From the NCBI RefSeq assembly GCF_023554255.2, contig NZ_JAMJWD020000004.1, forward strand, positions 124,001 to 188,000: a stretch of DNA of 64,000 nt, given 5' to 3'. This DNA comes from Phyllobacterium sp. 21LDTY02-6. Its GTDB lineage: Bacteria; Pseudomonadota; Alphaproteobacteria; Rhizobiales; Rhizobiaceae. A program made the position numbers and the translations under genes. This document shows, piece by piece, positions 8,874 through 18,051 of this stretch (positions are counted from its first letter, which is position 1; every line of letters begins with the position of its first letter). The notes beneath the pieces were generated by a model, which did not search any database, was not told where the DNA came from, and saw only the letters and a program-made list of their open reading frames with translations.

Positions 8874-9848
8874 TCAGCGCCCATTATAGCCGCGAAACCA
8901 TTCGACGAACAATGGAAGCCCGTCTTCCAGCGAAGTGGCCGGCGAAAAGCCGAGATCGCGTGCAGCAAGGCCGATATCGGCATAGGTCCGCGGCACGTCC
9001 GCCGCCGGCATGGGCGCAAACTGCTTGATCGCCTCGCGCCCGCAGGCCTTCTCGATGATCTCGATGAAGCGCATCAGCTGCACCGGCTTGTTGTTGCCGA
9101 GATTGTAGACCGGCGCGGTTTCGTCCGGCCGATCCAGTATGCGGCGCACCGCGCCCACGACGCCGGCGACGATATCGTCGATGAAGGTGAAATCGCGCTC
9201 CATCTTTCCGTGGTTGTAGACCTTGATCGGTTCGCCCTTCAAGATTGCGTCGGTAAAGAGCCAGGGCGCCATGTCGGGCCGGCCATAGGGCCCGTAGACG
9301 GTGAAGAATCGCAGCCCGGTCGACGCGATGCCATGGACATGGCGGTAGGAATAGGCCAGCAGTTCGGCAGAGCGTTTCGTCGCTGCATAGATCGAAACGG
9401 GATGATCGACCCGATCCGTCTCCGAAAACGGCACCTTGGTATTGGCGCCATAGACCGACGAGGAGCTGGCATAGACGACCGGCGGGCGCCTGGACATCCG
9501 CCGCGCCTGCTCGAATACGGCGACCTGCCCGTGGATATTGGCATCGACATAGGCGGCCGGGTTTTCGACGGAATAGCGCACACCGGCCTGGGCAGCGAGA
9601 TGGACGATGACATCGGCATCCTGGTGGGAGCGAAGCGCCGATGCGAGGGCCTCACCATCCGCCACATCGACGAGCGCGAACTCCACATTGCTCGCACCCT
9701 CGAGGGCGGCAAGCCGCGTTTCCTTGAGAGCGACGGGATAATAGGGGTTCATGTTGTCGAGGCCGACAATTTCGAAACCCTGTTGCGCCAATCGCCGTGC
9801 GACGTGAAAACCTATGAAGCCGGCGGCCCCTGTAACGATTGCCTTCAT
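8874..9848 (-). CDS. lpsL: UDP-glucuronate 4-epimerase (NAD-dependent epimerase/dehydratase)
   Basis: 324 residues of extended short-chain dehydrogenase type. The NAD-binding TGAAGFIGFHVA lies at the N-terminus, the Ser-Tyr-Lys triad appears as the SSSSVYG strand plus YAATK, and the sugar-binding region includes FFTVYGPYGRPDMA. The segment DNMNPYYPVALKETRL is typical of UDP-glucuronate epimerases such as rhizobial LpsL, which convert UDP-GlcA to UDP-GalA for lipopolysaccharide. The frame continues open to 10304, but the Rossmann fold begins at the ATG at 9848, which overlaps the stop of the upstream ligase gene by four bases (ATGA). Last gene of a three-gene polysaccharide operon. The exact product sugar is inferred. 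Confidence 0.85.
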   Translation of the reverse strand: MKAIVTGAAGFIGFHVARRLAQQGFEIVGLDNMNPYYPVALKETRLAALEGASNVEFALVDVADGEALASALRSHQDADVIVHLAAQAGVRYSVENPAAYVDANIHGQVAVFEQARRMSRRPPVVYASSSSVYGANTKVPFSETDRVDHPVSIYAATKRSAELLAYSYRHVHGIASTGLRFFTVYGPYGRPDMAPWLFTDAILKGEPIKVYNHGKMERDFTFIDDIVAGVVGAVRRILDRPDETAPVYNLGNNKPVQLMRFIEIIEKACGREAIKQFAPMPAADVPRTYADIGLAARDLGFSPATSLEDGLPLFVEWFRGYNGR

Positions 9849-11143
9849 GCTGTACCCGGCACTGCCAGTTTTCGCCTTTCCTGCATTATCCTGCGCGACG
9901 TCGCGGCGTTCAGCGCCCCGAAAAAGAAGAACAGAGCCGCGATGGTCGTCTCGTGCAAGAGCGGATTGTGCAGGACACCGTAGCTGATTCCCACCACGAC
10001 GAAATAGCATGTGGCGCGCACGAGGCCCGCACTGGACGCATTGCGCAGGATGTGCCACAGGCCGAACGCCCAGGTGCCGATAAGCAGGATCAGCCCGATG
10101 GCGCCATTGTTGAGGAGCTCGTCCAGAATGGCATTGTGCACATGCAGGTACCCGCTCAGCATCGGCGCCTTGTCGCCCGCCTTGGCGCGGACCGCATCCA
10201 TCTTGCCGTAGGAACCGACGCCGGTGACGGGATTTTCCTTGATGACCCGGACCGCCCCCGACCAAAGCGTCATGCGGATATCCGCCGAGGCCTTGTCCTT
10301 CCATTTCGAACTGTCGCCGGTGTCGTAATATTCGACCATGCCGAAGAAGCGCTCATGGATCTTGTGCCCGATCGGCCCCACCATGACGACGGCAGCCAGG
10401 GCCACTGAAGAGCCGATATAAATGGCGGAACGCCGAACCGGGCTGTGCTTCGCGGCGAAAACGAGGATCTCCACGAAGATGAAGATCGGCATCACCACGA
10501 GAACCGCCCGCGTTTCCGATATGGCGACCGATACCGCGCCGAAGATGAGATATTGCGGCCCGTCGGGCAGGAAGCGCGCGATTGCCGCCGTGAACGCGGA
10601 CCAGAGGCCCGGCCGCTTCGGCGGAAAACGATTGGGCTGGTCGCGCAACGGTATGGTGGCGCCGATTGCCGCGAGGGCCGCAACGAAGGCGAAGACCGCC
10701 GCATTGCCGCCCACGCCGATGCGCCCGCCTTCCATGAGGAAGGAGCAGGCGGCGATGAGGAAGGCCAGCACCGTGCCGAGGCGGGAGCCTAGAACGAAGG
10801 CCCGCAGCGGATCGTGAATGAGGATCATGCCCGGCCCGGCAAAGGCGAAGAGCGAAAAGAGCAGCGTATAGCCGATCTGCCTGTTCCCGATGATCGGCTC
10901 GCCGCGATAGAAGATGAGCCCGAGCGACCACACGGCATAAAGCAGGGCGAAGAGGTAGAATTTCCCGGCGAACAGCCGCGCGGTACGGTGGCGCGCAATC
11001 GCGAGATAGAGGCCGACGCAGGAGAAGATCAGCAGCGAGACCGGACCTATGACGATGCGGATCGGCATGGCGACAGCGCCTAGTCCGAGCAGCCATTTGT
11101 CAAAACGGCGCCGCATCAGGAAAATGCGTTGGACAAGCCTCAC
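9845..11143 (-). CDS. O-antigen ligase family membrane protein
   Basis: 432 residues with about ten hydrophobic segments and a large hydrophilic loop between the later ones, the layout of Wzy_C/O-antigen ligase family proteins. That loop carries RMTLWSGAVRVIKENPVTGVGSYG, which fits the family motif, and a downstream HVHNAILDELLNNGAIG with the conserved His-Asn region. Members act in the inner membrane and transfer or polymerise glycans on lipid carriers (WaaL, Wzy, or exopolysaccharide polymerase). It starts with GTG at 11143, overlapping the GT25 stop by four bases, and overlaps the epimerase by four bases, so the three genes are probably translationally coupled. Ligase versus polymerase cannot be settled from sequence. 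Confidence 0.8.
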   Translation of the reverse strand: MRLVQRIFLMRRRFDKWLLGLGAVAMPIRIVIGPVSLLIFSCVGLYLAIARHRTARLFAGKFYLFALLYAVWSLGLIFYRGEPIIGNRQIGYTLLFSLFAFAGPGMILIHDPLRAFVLGSRLGTVLAFLIAACSFLMEGGRIGVGGNAAVFAFVAALAAIGATIPLRDQPNRFPPKRPGLWSAFTAAIARFLPDGPQYLIFGAVSVAISETRAVLVVMPIFIFVEILVFAAKHSPVRRSAIYIGSSVALAAVVMVGPIGHKIHERFFGMVEYYDTGDSSKWKDKASADIRMTLWSGAVRVIKENPVTGVGSYGKMDAVRAKAGDKAPMLSGYLHVHNAILDELLNNGAIGLILLIGTWAFGLWHILRNASSAGLVRATCYFVVVGISYGVLHNPLLHETTIAALFFFFGALNAATSRRIMQERRKLAVPGTA

Positions 11144-11892
11144 TCTTTCAGTTCCTTCAATCGAACCGTCTGCAATCCATAAAGGACTCGGCGGATATAG
11201 TCACCTGTCCGGAACAACAGCGCGCCGGAGCGCTTCCAGGCGGCAGGCTTGGTGGAGGAGTAGCGCTTGCGGCTCCCGATCGTCGTCGGCGCCTCGGGGG
11301 AAAGCCCGACAACACGCTCCCTGGTGGCAAGCAGGCTGAAACGGCCGGCCCAGCCGCGCTCCAGCGCCACGTCATAGGGCAGCGACATGGGCAGCAGCGC
11401 ACGCGCCAGCCGCGCCGCGCCTTCGCGGGTGACCATATAGGCCGCCGCACTGCCGAGCGGCCCGTGCAGGCAGCGACCGACGTGAACGCCATCGATCGTC
11501 GCAAAGGTCCGGAAAGCCGCGGTGCGATGGTTGACGAGCTTCACCGCATCCCAACCGCCGAGCCGCGACAGCCGTTCCACAAAGGGCAGAAAGCCGGGCT
11601 TGAACTCCACATCGTCCTCTACGATCACCGCATGAGGCTCCTCGCCGGCAGCGATCGCATTAAGCGCCGCGATATGGCTGAGATAACAGCCGATCTCGCC
11701 CGGAAGCACCGAGCGCCCATGCTGGCGGAAGAATGCGCGCTCATCGAGTTCAGCCACCCCGGGCACATAGGCGCCGCCATCGACGGCCTCTATGCGCCGG
11801 ATATCGATGTCAAACTTTTCGGCACTGCCCCGAATTGTCTCCCAGCGCTTATGGGAGCGCTCGAGATTGATGACGTATACAGGTACAGACAA
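11140..11892 (-). CDS. Glycosyltransferase family 25 (LPS biosynthesis)
   Basis: 250 residues. The opening VYVINLERSHKRWE is the GT25 signature. A central HAVIVEDDVEFKPGF carries the acidic motif that would bind the nucleotide-sugar metal, and SAAAYMVTREGAARL is the usual distal family block. GT25 members (LpsA, LgtB type) add sugars, often galactose, to lipooligosaccharide cores. The start is TTG at 11892, with a weak ribosome-binding site; no ATG or GTG in frame would preserve the N-terminal signature. First gene of the three-gene polysaccharide operon, divergent from mutY across a 187-base region. Confidence 0.8.
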   Translation of the reverse strand: MSVPVYVINLERSHKRWETIRGSAEKFDIDIRRIEAVDGGAYVPGVAELDERAFFRQHGRSVLPGEIGCYLSHIAALNAIAAGEEPHAVIVEDDVEFKPGFLPFVERLSRLGGWDAVKLVNHRTAAFRTFATIDGVHVGRCLHGPLGSAAAYMVTREGAARLARALLPMSLPYDVALERGWAGRFSLLATRERVVGLSPEAPTTIGSRKRYSSTKPAAWKRSGALLFRTGDYIRRVLYGLQTVRLKELKE

Positions 11893-12079
11893 GCGTAAAT
11901 TCTCGCATGGGTTTATTTGCGTATCTGCTCGTGGAGCGGTTGGACCTGAATGTCAACACAAACAAAATTACCGTGGCTTAGACAAAAGTTCGCGTCCGGG
12001 CGCTTTCGGGAACGCTCTGCGTCTGCTTGCGGCATTTCGGAAGATGCATTCGGTAACGGTCTGCGGTAATCAGGCGGCC

Positions 12080-13168
12080 ATGGACAGTTGCGGCCCCGAT
12101 CTCAGTGCGAAGCTCTTGGCATGGTACGATTCGCACCATCGGATTCTGCCATGGCGGACGGCCCCGGCGGACCGGCGGGCAGGCAAGCGGACCGATCCCT
12201 ACGCCGTATGGCTTTCCGAAATCATGCTGCAGCAGACGACGGTCGAAGCGGTAAAGCCGTATTATCGAACCTTTCTCGAGCGCTGGCCGACGATCGAGCA
12301 TCTCGCAGCGGCGAGCCAGGACGATATTTTGCGGGCCTGGGCCGGACTTGGCTATTATTCGCGCGCCCGCAACCTGAAGAAATGCGCGGATGTGGTCGCC
12401 AGCCAATATGGCGGGCGCTTTCCCGACGATGCGGAAGGGTTGAAGCGCTTGCCGGGAATAGGCGACTACACCGCCGCCGCCATCGCATCCATCGCGTTCG
12501 ACCGCCCTGTCGCGGTCGTCGATGGCAATGTGGAGCGCGTCGTCTCCCGGCTCCACGCCATCGAGACGCCGCTGCCGGCAGCCAAGCCATTGATCCGCTC
12601 GCATACGCAGCGCATCACCCCATTGGAGCGGCCCGGCGATTTTGCGCAGGCGATGATGGACCTCGGCGCCACGATCTGCACGCCGAAGCGGCCGGCCTGC
12701 ATCATCTGCCCGGTGCAGCCCGATTGCGAGGCATTCCGCAGCGGCGACCCGGAACCCTTTCCGGTGAAGGCGCAAAAGCAGGCCAAGCCGGTGCGCGTCG
12801 GCGCGGCTTTCGTCGCCATTTCCGCCGATGGCGCGGTCTATCTGCAGCGGCGCGCCGAATCCGGCCTGCTTGGCGGCATGAGCGAGGTGCCGACGACGGC
12901 ATGGACCGCACGGCAGGACGGCGAAGCCGGCGTCGCGGGCGCACCCTACCCCGCGGACTGGCTCCCATGCGGCACGATCACCCATGTCTTCACCCATTTC
13001 GAACTGAGACTGAGCGTTTTTCGCCTCGAAGATGCCCCGGCATTGCCCGGACTTCCCGGCTGGTGGGTACAAATCGACCGATTGTCCGAAGAAGCGTTGC
13101 CGACGGTCATGAAAAAGGCCATTGCTGCTGCAATTCCCTACGCTTTCGCAACGAGAAGGAACAAATGA
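12080..13168 (+). CDS. mutY: A/G-specific adenine glycosylase MutY
   Basis: 362 residues. It removes adenine mispaired with 8-oxoguanine. The sequence shows the helix EIMLQQTTVEAV, the helix-hairpin-helix LPGIGDYTAAAI followed by the catalytic-Asp region VAVVDGNVERVVSRL, and a [4Fe-4S] cluster loop C-x6-C-x2-C-x5-C (CTPKRPACIICPVQPDC). The C-terminal domain is the NUDIX-like MutT fold that recognises 8-oxoG. The frame is open from 11792. ATG at 12080 was chosen (AGG seven to nine bases upstream); ATG at 12044 is an alternative. The stop overlaps the start of the downstream HAD gene (ATGA), so the two are coupled. Confidence 0.93.
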   Translation: MDSCGPDLSAKLLAWYDSHHRILPWRTAPADRRAGKRTDPYAVWLSEIMLQQTTVEAVKPYYRTFLERWPTIEHLAAASQDDILRAWAGLGYYSRARNLKKCADVVASQYGGRFPDDAEGLKRLPGIGDYTAAAIASIAFDRPVAVVDGNVERVVSRLHAIETPLPAAKPLIRSHTQRITPLERPGDFAQAMMDLGATICTPKRPACIICPVQPDCEAFRSGDPEPFPVKAQKQAKPVRVGAAFVAISADGAVYLQRRAESGLLGGMSEVPTTAWTARQDGEAGVAGAPYPADWLPCGTITHVFTHFELRLSVFRLEDAPALPGLPGWWVQIDRLSEEALPTVMKKAIAAAIPYAFATRRNK

Positions 13169-13779
13169 TGACGCCCGTGAAGCATATTGTCTTCGATATC
13201 GGCCAGGTTTTGATCCATTATGAACCGGACGCCGCCTTTCGTTCGTTGATACCCGATGCCGACGAGCGCAAATGGTTTTTCGACAATGTCTGCACCAGCG
13301 CCTGGAACATCGAGCAGGATCGCGGCCGCAAATGGGAAGACGCGGAGGCGCTGCTGATCGCCGATTTCCCCGATTGCGAGCAGCACATCAGGGCGTTCCG
13401 CCAGAACTGGCACCTGATGATCACCCATTCCATCGATGGCAGCGTCGAAATTCTCCGCAAGCTCATCGCCGATGGGCATGATGTGACGATGCTGACGAAT
13501 TTCGCCTCGGATACATTGCGCGAGGCCTGGGAGCGCTTCCCGTTCCTGACGACAAGCCGCGGCGTGACGGTCTCCGGCGATATCGGATACATCAAGCCGG
13601 ACCGGGAAATCTATGACCGCCACGTCGCGGCCTTCGACCTCGACCCGGCGGCGACGCTGTTCATCGACGACAGTGCCAAAAATGTCGTCGGCGCACAGAA
13701 TGCCGGCTGGCAGGCGGTGCAGTTCATCGACCCAGCGACATTGCGCGCCGACCTGGCGCGGTTCGGAATAGCCGTCTGA
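13165..13779 (+). CDS. HAD-family hydrolase
   Basis: 204 residues of haloacid dehalogenase type (subfamily IA-like). Motif I is HIVFDIGQVLIHYEP; the nucleophile Asp is present but the usual second Asp at +2 is Gly-Gln, as in dehalogenase/epoxide-hydrolase-like and YihX-type members. Motif II is MLTNFAS, motif III the Lys in IGYIKPDREIY, and motif IV LFIDDSAKN. YihX-like proteins are glucose-1-phosphate phosphatases, but substrate cannot be assigned. Start ATG at 13165 has AAGGA upstream and overlaps the mutY stop; a second ATG follows immediately at 13168. Confidence 0.8.
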   Translation: MMTPVKHIVFDIGQVLIHYEPDAAFRSLIPDADERKWFFDNVCTSAWNIEQDRGRKWEDAEALLIADFPDCEQHIRAFRQNWHLMITHSIDGSVEILRKLIADGHDVTMLTNFASDTLREAWERFPFLTTSRGVTVSGDIGYIKPDREIYDRHVAAFDLDPAATLFIDDSAKNVVGAQNAGWQAVQFIDPATLRADLARFGIAV

Positions 13780-13785
13780 CGCAGT

Positions 13786-13811
13786 CGATCCCCGCTTCGA
13801 GGCGAGGATCG
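13786..13811. terminator. Possible bidirectional hairpin between HAD gene and ccrM
   Basis: Ten-base arms CGATCCCCGC and GCGAGGATCG with one mismatch enclose a six-base loop. It lies just after the plus-strand HAD stop and before the convergent ccrM stop, which suits a shared terminator. No T-run follows on either strand, so termination is only inferred from the position. Confidence 0.35.
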
Positions 13812-13822
13812 GTCTACCGGCC

Positions 13823-13851
13823 AGGCAGCGGCTCGTTGAGGCAGCGGCTCG

Positions 13852-13852
<1 letters not shown>
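13823..13852. repeat. Short tandem direct repeat at the ccrM 3' end
   Basis: The 14-base unit AGGCAGCGGCTCGT occurs at 13823-13836 and again at 13839-13852, a period of 16 bases. The second copy reaches the first base of the ccrM stop codon. It looks like a recent small tandem duplication in the convergent spacer. No function is evident. Confidence 0.6.
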
Positions 13853-15114
<1,262 letters not shown>

Positions 15115-15177
15115 TCAGCCGCCATCCCCCAAGATTGTCCGCTGCTGGCGGACGCACTCCGCATGGACAGGTATATC

Positions 15178-15864
15178 ATGGAACCCCAGCTCATTATTTT
15201 CGATTGCGACGGCGTGCTCGTCGATTCGGAATTTCTCGCCGCCCAGGTCGAGTCCGAATTGCTGACGCAGTCCGGCTATCCGATCGATCCCGAGACGATT
15301 GCCGAGCGTTTCGCGGGACTGACCTGGACGGACATCCTCCTCCAGGTGGAGAAGGAGTCCGGCATACCGATCTCGGCACAGCTCATCGAGGAATCCGCCC
15401 GGCAGATGGACCACAAGCTGCGTAACGAGCTGAACGTCATCGAGGGCGTGGAGCAGGTCGTGGCCAACCTGCCCTATCGCAAATGTATCGCATCCAACTC
15501 CATCGGATCGTCGCTCAAGATGATGCTCGAGCAGAGCACGCTCTACGAGCTCTTTGCTCCGCACATCTTTTCGGCAAGGGAAGTCGGCACGCAGAAGCCG
15601 AAGCCGGCGCCTGACGTCTTTCTCTATGCGGCCAAGCAGTTCGAGGTCGATCCACGCCACGCCATCGTGATCGAGGATTCGTCCCACGGCGTTCATGCGG
15701 CCAGCGCCGCCGGCATGCGGGTCATCGGTTTTACCGGCGGCTCCCATACCTATCCCGGCCATGCGGACCGGCTGACTGATGCGGGCGCCGAAACCGTCAT
15801 CAGCCGGCACAAGGACCTGCCGGCCGTCATTCAGGCGCTGTCGATCTGGTCAGAGGCCAGCTGA
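15178..15864 (+). CDS. HAD-IA family phosphatase (beta-phosphoglucomutase-like)
   Basis: 228 residues. Motif I LIIFDCDGVLVDSE is complete with both Asp residues, motif II is CIASNSIGS, motif III the Lys pair in VGTQKPKPAPDVF, and motif IV VIEDSSHGVHAASAAGM. A four-helix cap of subclass C1 lies between motifs I and II. This pattern is shared by beta-phosphoglucomutases, 6-phosphogluconate phosphatase and other small sugar-phosphate phosphatases; the substrate is not predictable. Two in-frame ATGs exist; 15178 was preferred to 15163 because an ACAGG site sits six bases upstream and the nucleophile then falls at the usual distance. Divergent from ccrM, and followed by a terminator-like hairpin. 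Confidence 0.8.
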   Translation: MEPQLIIFDCDGVLVDSEFLAAQVESELLTQSGYPIDPETIAERFAGLTWTDILLQVEKESGIPISAQLIEESARQMDHKLRNELNVIEGVEQVVANLPYRKCIASNSIGSSLKMMLEQSTLYELFAPHIFSAREVGTQKPKPAPDVFLYAAKQFEVDPRHAIVIEDSSHGVHAASAAGMRVIGFTGGSHTYPGHADRLTDAGAETVISRHKDLPAVIQALSIWSEAS

Positions 15865-15871
15865 GCCGGAA

Positions 15872-15897
15872 GCCGGGCCAGCCAGCCCGGCCTCTTT
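15872..15897 (+). terminator. Rho-independent terminator after the HAD gene
   Basis: Arms GCCGGGC (15872-15878) and GCCCGGC (15885-15891) enclose a six-base loop and are followed by CTCTTTC, a moderately T-rich tract, 8 bases past the stop. The convergent lipoprotein gene ends at 15901, so the element could serve both strands, but the T tract favours the plus strand. Confidence 0.5.
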
Positions 15898-15900
15898 CAT

Positions 15901-16500
15901 TCAGCTCTTGCGCTTCTTGGCGGGCGCCGCGCCAGCCTCGTCGAAACCGATGAAGACCTGCACATTCTGCGCCGTCGGCTTGGGGAATGCGACTTCCGCA
16001 TCATTGAACACGAACTGCGTCGCTGCGCCCGGCGTTGCCGAAATCTGCTGCGTGTGCAGCTTCGAATAGAGCACATCGCTGCCCTGCACGACCGCGACGC
16101 GGATCGGCATGTTGACGGTGCCCGGCGCGAACTTCGGACCCGGCACGATCTTGCCGGCGATGGCGACATTCATCGTGAGCGTGCCGTCCACGGTCTTGCA
16201 GGAACGGGTCTCGTTCGAGATGGAGGCCTGGTAGATCAGGTTTTCAGGGGTTTTCTCCGCCTTGCCGTAATTGCTGATGATGGCCGTGCCTTCGCGGATG
16301 GTCACCGGCGGGCAAAACCCGAGCAGGTCCGACGCTTTGATGCGCTCCTGGGCCTGCGCCAGTTCCTGGGCCTTCGGGCTGTTTGGATCGGTGGCATCGC
16401 TCGATGTGGAACATGCACTCAGGCCGAAAGCGAAGATCATTGCAAAGAATGGGGCGCAATGTTGATAGAATGGCCGAGATTTTTCTGTTTCAGACTTCAT
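15901..16500 (-). CDS. Putative lipoprotein of unknown function
   Basis: 199 residues. The N-terminus has a hydrophobic segment ending in a lipobox (AFGLSAC), so the mature protein is probably a lipid-anchored envelope protein. After a short Ser/Asp/Asn-rich linker there is a beta-rich domain (FCPPVTIREGTAIISNYG, then CKTVDGTLTMNVAIAGKIVPG) with two Cys residues that could form a disulfide. The tail is basic (AKKRKS). I do not recognise a characterised family. ATG at 16500 was chosen because GAGGAAA precedes it and the lipobox then lies at a normal distance; the frame is open to 16542. It faces thrC divergently. Confidence 0.7.
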   Translation of the reverse strand: MKSETEKSRPFYQHCAPFFAMIFAFGLSACSTSSDATDPNSPKAQELAQAQERIKASDLLGFCPPVTIREGTAIISNYGKAEKTPENLIYQASISNETRSCKTVDGTLTMNVAIAGKIVPGPKFAPGTVNMPIRVAVVQGSDVLYSKLHTQQISATPGAATQFVFNDAEVAFPKPTAQNVQVFIGFDEAGAAPAKKRKS

Positions 16501-16643
16501 GAACGGTATTTCCTCGAACAACAAACCTTGACGAATGGACATGATCTATACCAACGGTACGCCGAGAATGCGACGGGGCATTGCGAGCTTTTTTGCCGGT
16601 TGCAATAACCGCACTTCTACGCAAGGGATCTAGGGCAGGTAAT

Positions 16644-18041
16644 ATGAGATATGTCAGCACCCGCGGCACAGCGCCCGAGTTGAACTTTTCCGACGCGCTT
16701 CTGGCGGGTCTCGCCCGCGATGGCGGCTTGTACCTGCCGCGGGAGTTTCCGAGCTTTTCCGCCGAGCAGTTGAGAGCGATGCGCGGCAAGACCTATGCCG
16801 AGATCGCCATCGAAGTCCTGACGCCCTTCATCGAAGGCGATATCGACGGCGGCGAGTTCGAAACCATGGTCCGCGAGGCCTATGGCACCTTCCGCCACGA
16901 AGCCGTCTGCCCTCTGGTCCAGACCGGCCATAATGAATTCGTGCTCGAATTGTTTCATGGGCCGACGCTCGCCTTCAAGGATGTCGCCATGCAGTTGCTT
17001 GCGCGCCTCATGGATCACATCCTGACCCGGCGCGACCAGCGCGCGACGATCGTCGGCGCGACCTCCGGCGATACGGGCGGCGCTGCCATCGAGGCTTTCG
17101 CCAATCGCGACCGCACGGATATTTTCATCCTGTTTCCGCATAACAGGGTCTCGCCGGTCCAGCAGCGGCAGATGACGACCTCCGGCGCGGCCAATGTGCA
17201 TGCGCTGGCCGTAGAGGGCAATTTCGACGATTGCCAATCGCTCGTCAAAGGCATGTTCAACGACCTGAAATTTCGCGATTCTCTCGCGCTTTCCGGGGTG
17301 AATTCGATCAATTGGGCGCGGATCATGCCCCAGATCGTCTATTATTTCACCAGCGCCCTTGCGCTCGGCAGCCCGGACCGGCCGGTTTCCTTCACGGTGC
17401 CCACGGGCAATTTCGGCGATATTTTCGCAGGCTATGTCGCCAAGAAGATGGGGCTTCCGATAGAGCGGCTCGTCATCGCCACCAATGACAACGACATTCT
17501 GATGCGGACGCTTGCATCCGGTTCATATGAGACCCGCGGCGTCCTGCACACCACCTCGCCATCCATGGACATCCAGGTTTCCTCCAATTTCGAGCGATTG
17601 CTGTTCGAGGCGCATGGGCGCGACGCCAGCGCGATCGTGCGGCTGATGGACGGGCTGAAACAGTCAGGGAGCTTCACCATCGGCGCGGACGCACTGACGC
17701 GGATCAGGGCGGAGTTCGACGCGGGCCGCTCCACCATGGACGAGACGGCGAAGATGATCGGCGACGTGCTGGAGAAGTCCGGCTATCTGCTCGACCCGCA
17801 TTCCGCCATCGGCGTCAAGGTAGCGCGCGAAACGCTTGCCCCGGGCAGCACGAGCGTGGTCCTCGCAACGGCCCATCCGGCCAAATTTCCCGATGCAGTT
17901 CAAGCTGCTAGCGGCATCACGCCCGAGCTTCCGCATTGGCTTGCCGACCTGATGCAGCGAAAAGAACGCTTTGCGGTACTTCCCAACGACCTGTTAAATG
18001 TGGAAGAGTACGTAAGCCGGCACTCAAGGGCCGCGAAGTAA
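16644..18041 (+). CDS. thrC: Threonine synthase
   Basis: 465 residues, the long class II/yeast-like type usual in proteobacteria. It converts O-phosphohomoserine to threonine with PLP. The N-terminal MRYVSTRGTAPELNFSDALL is family-typical; the PLP-binding Lys is residue 112 in HGPTLAFKDVAM, and the glycine-rich phosphate loop is GATSGDTGGAAIEAF. The ATG at 16644 has AGGGCAGG upstream. thrB, which makes the substrate, is in this window at 25512-26492 but in a different transcription unit. The M16 peptidase gene follows 10 bases downstream on the same strand, so the two are probably cotranscribed. Confidence 0.95.
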   Translation: MRYVSTRGTAPELNFSDALLAGLARDGGLYLPREFPSFSAEQLRAMRGKTYAEIAIEVLTPFIEGDIDGGEFETMVREAYGTFRHEAVCPLVQTGHNEFVLELFHGPTLAFKDVAMQLLARLMDHILTRRDQRATIVGATSGDTGGAAIEAFANRDRTDIFILFPHNRVSPVQQRQMTTSGAANVHALAVEGNFDDCQSLVKGMFNDLKFRDSLALSGVNSINWARIMPQIVYYFTSALALGSPDRPVSFTVPTGNFGDIFAGYVAKKMGLPIERLVIATNDNDILMRTLASGSYETRGVLHTTSPSMDIQVSSNFERLLFEAHGRDASAIVRLMDGLKQSGSFTIGADALTRIRAEFDAGRSTMDETAKMIGDVLEKSGYLLDPHSAIGVKVARETLAPGSTSVVLATAHPAKFPDAVQAASGITPELPHWLADLMQRKERFAVLPNDLLNVEEYVSRHSRAAK

Positions 18042-18051
18042 GGAGCATTGC

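Noticed and set aside
12088-13164. Upstream extension of the HAD frame through mutY
   Set aside because: The frame is open but the translation is Arg-rich noise; the HAD protein begins at 13165 with motif I at the normal position.
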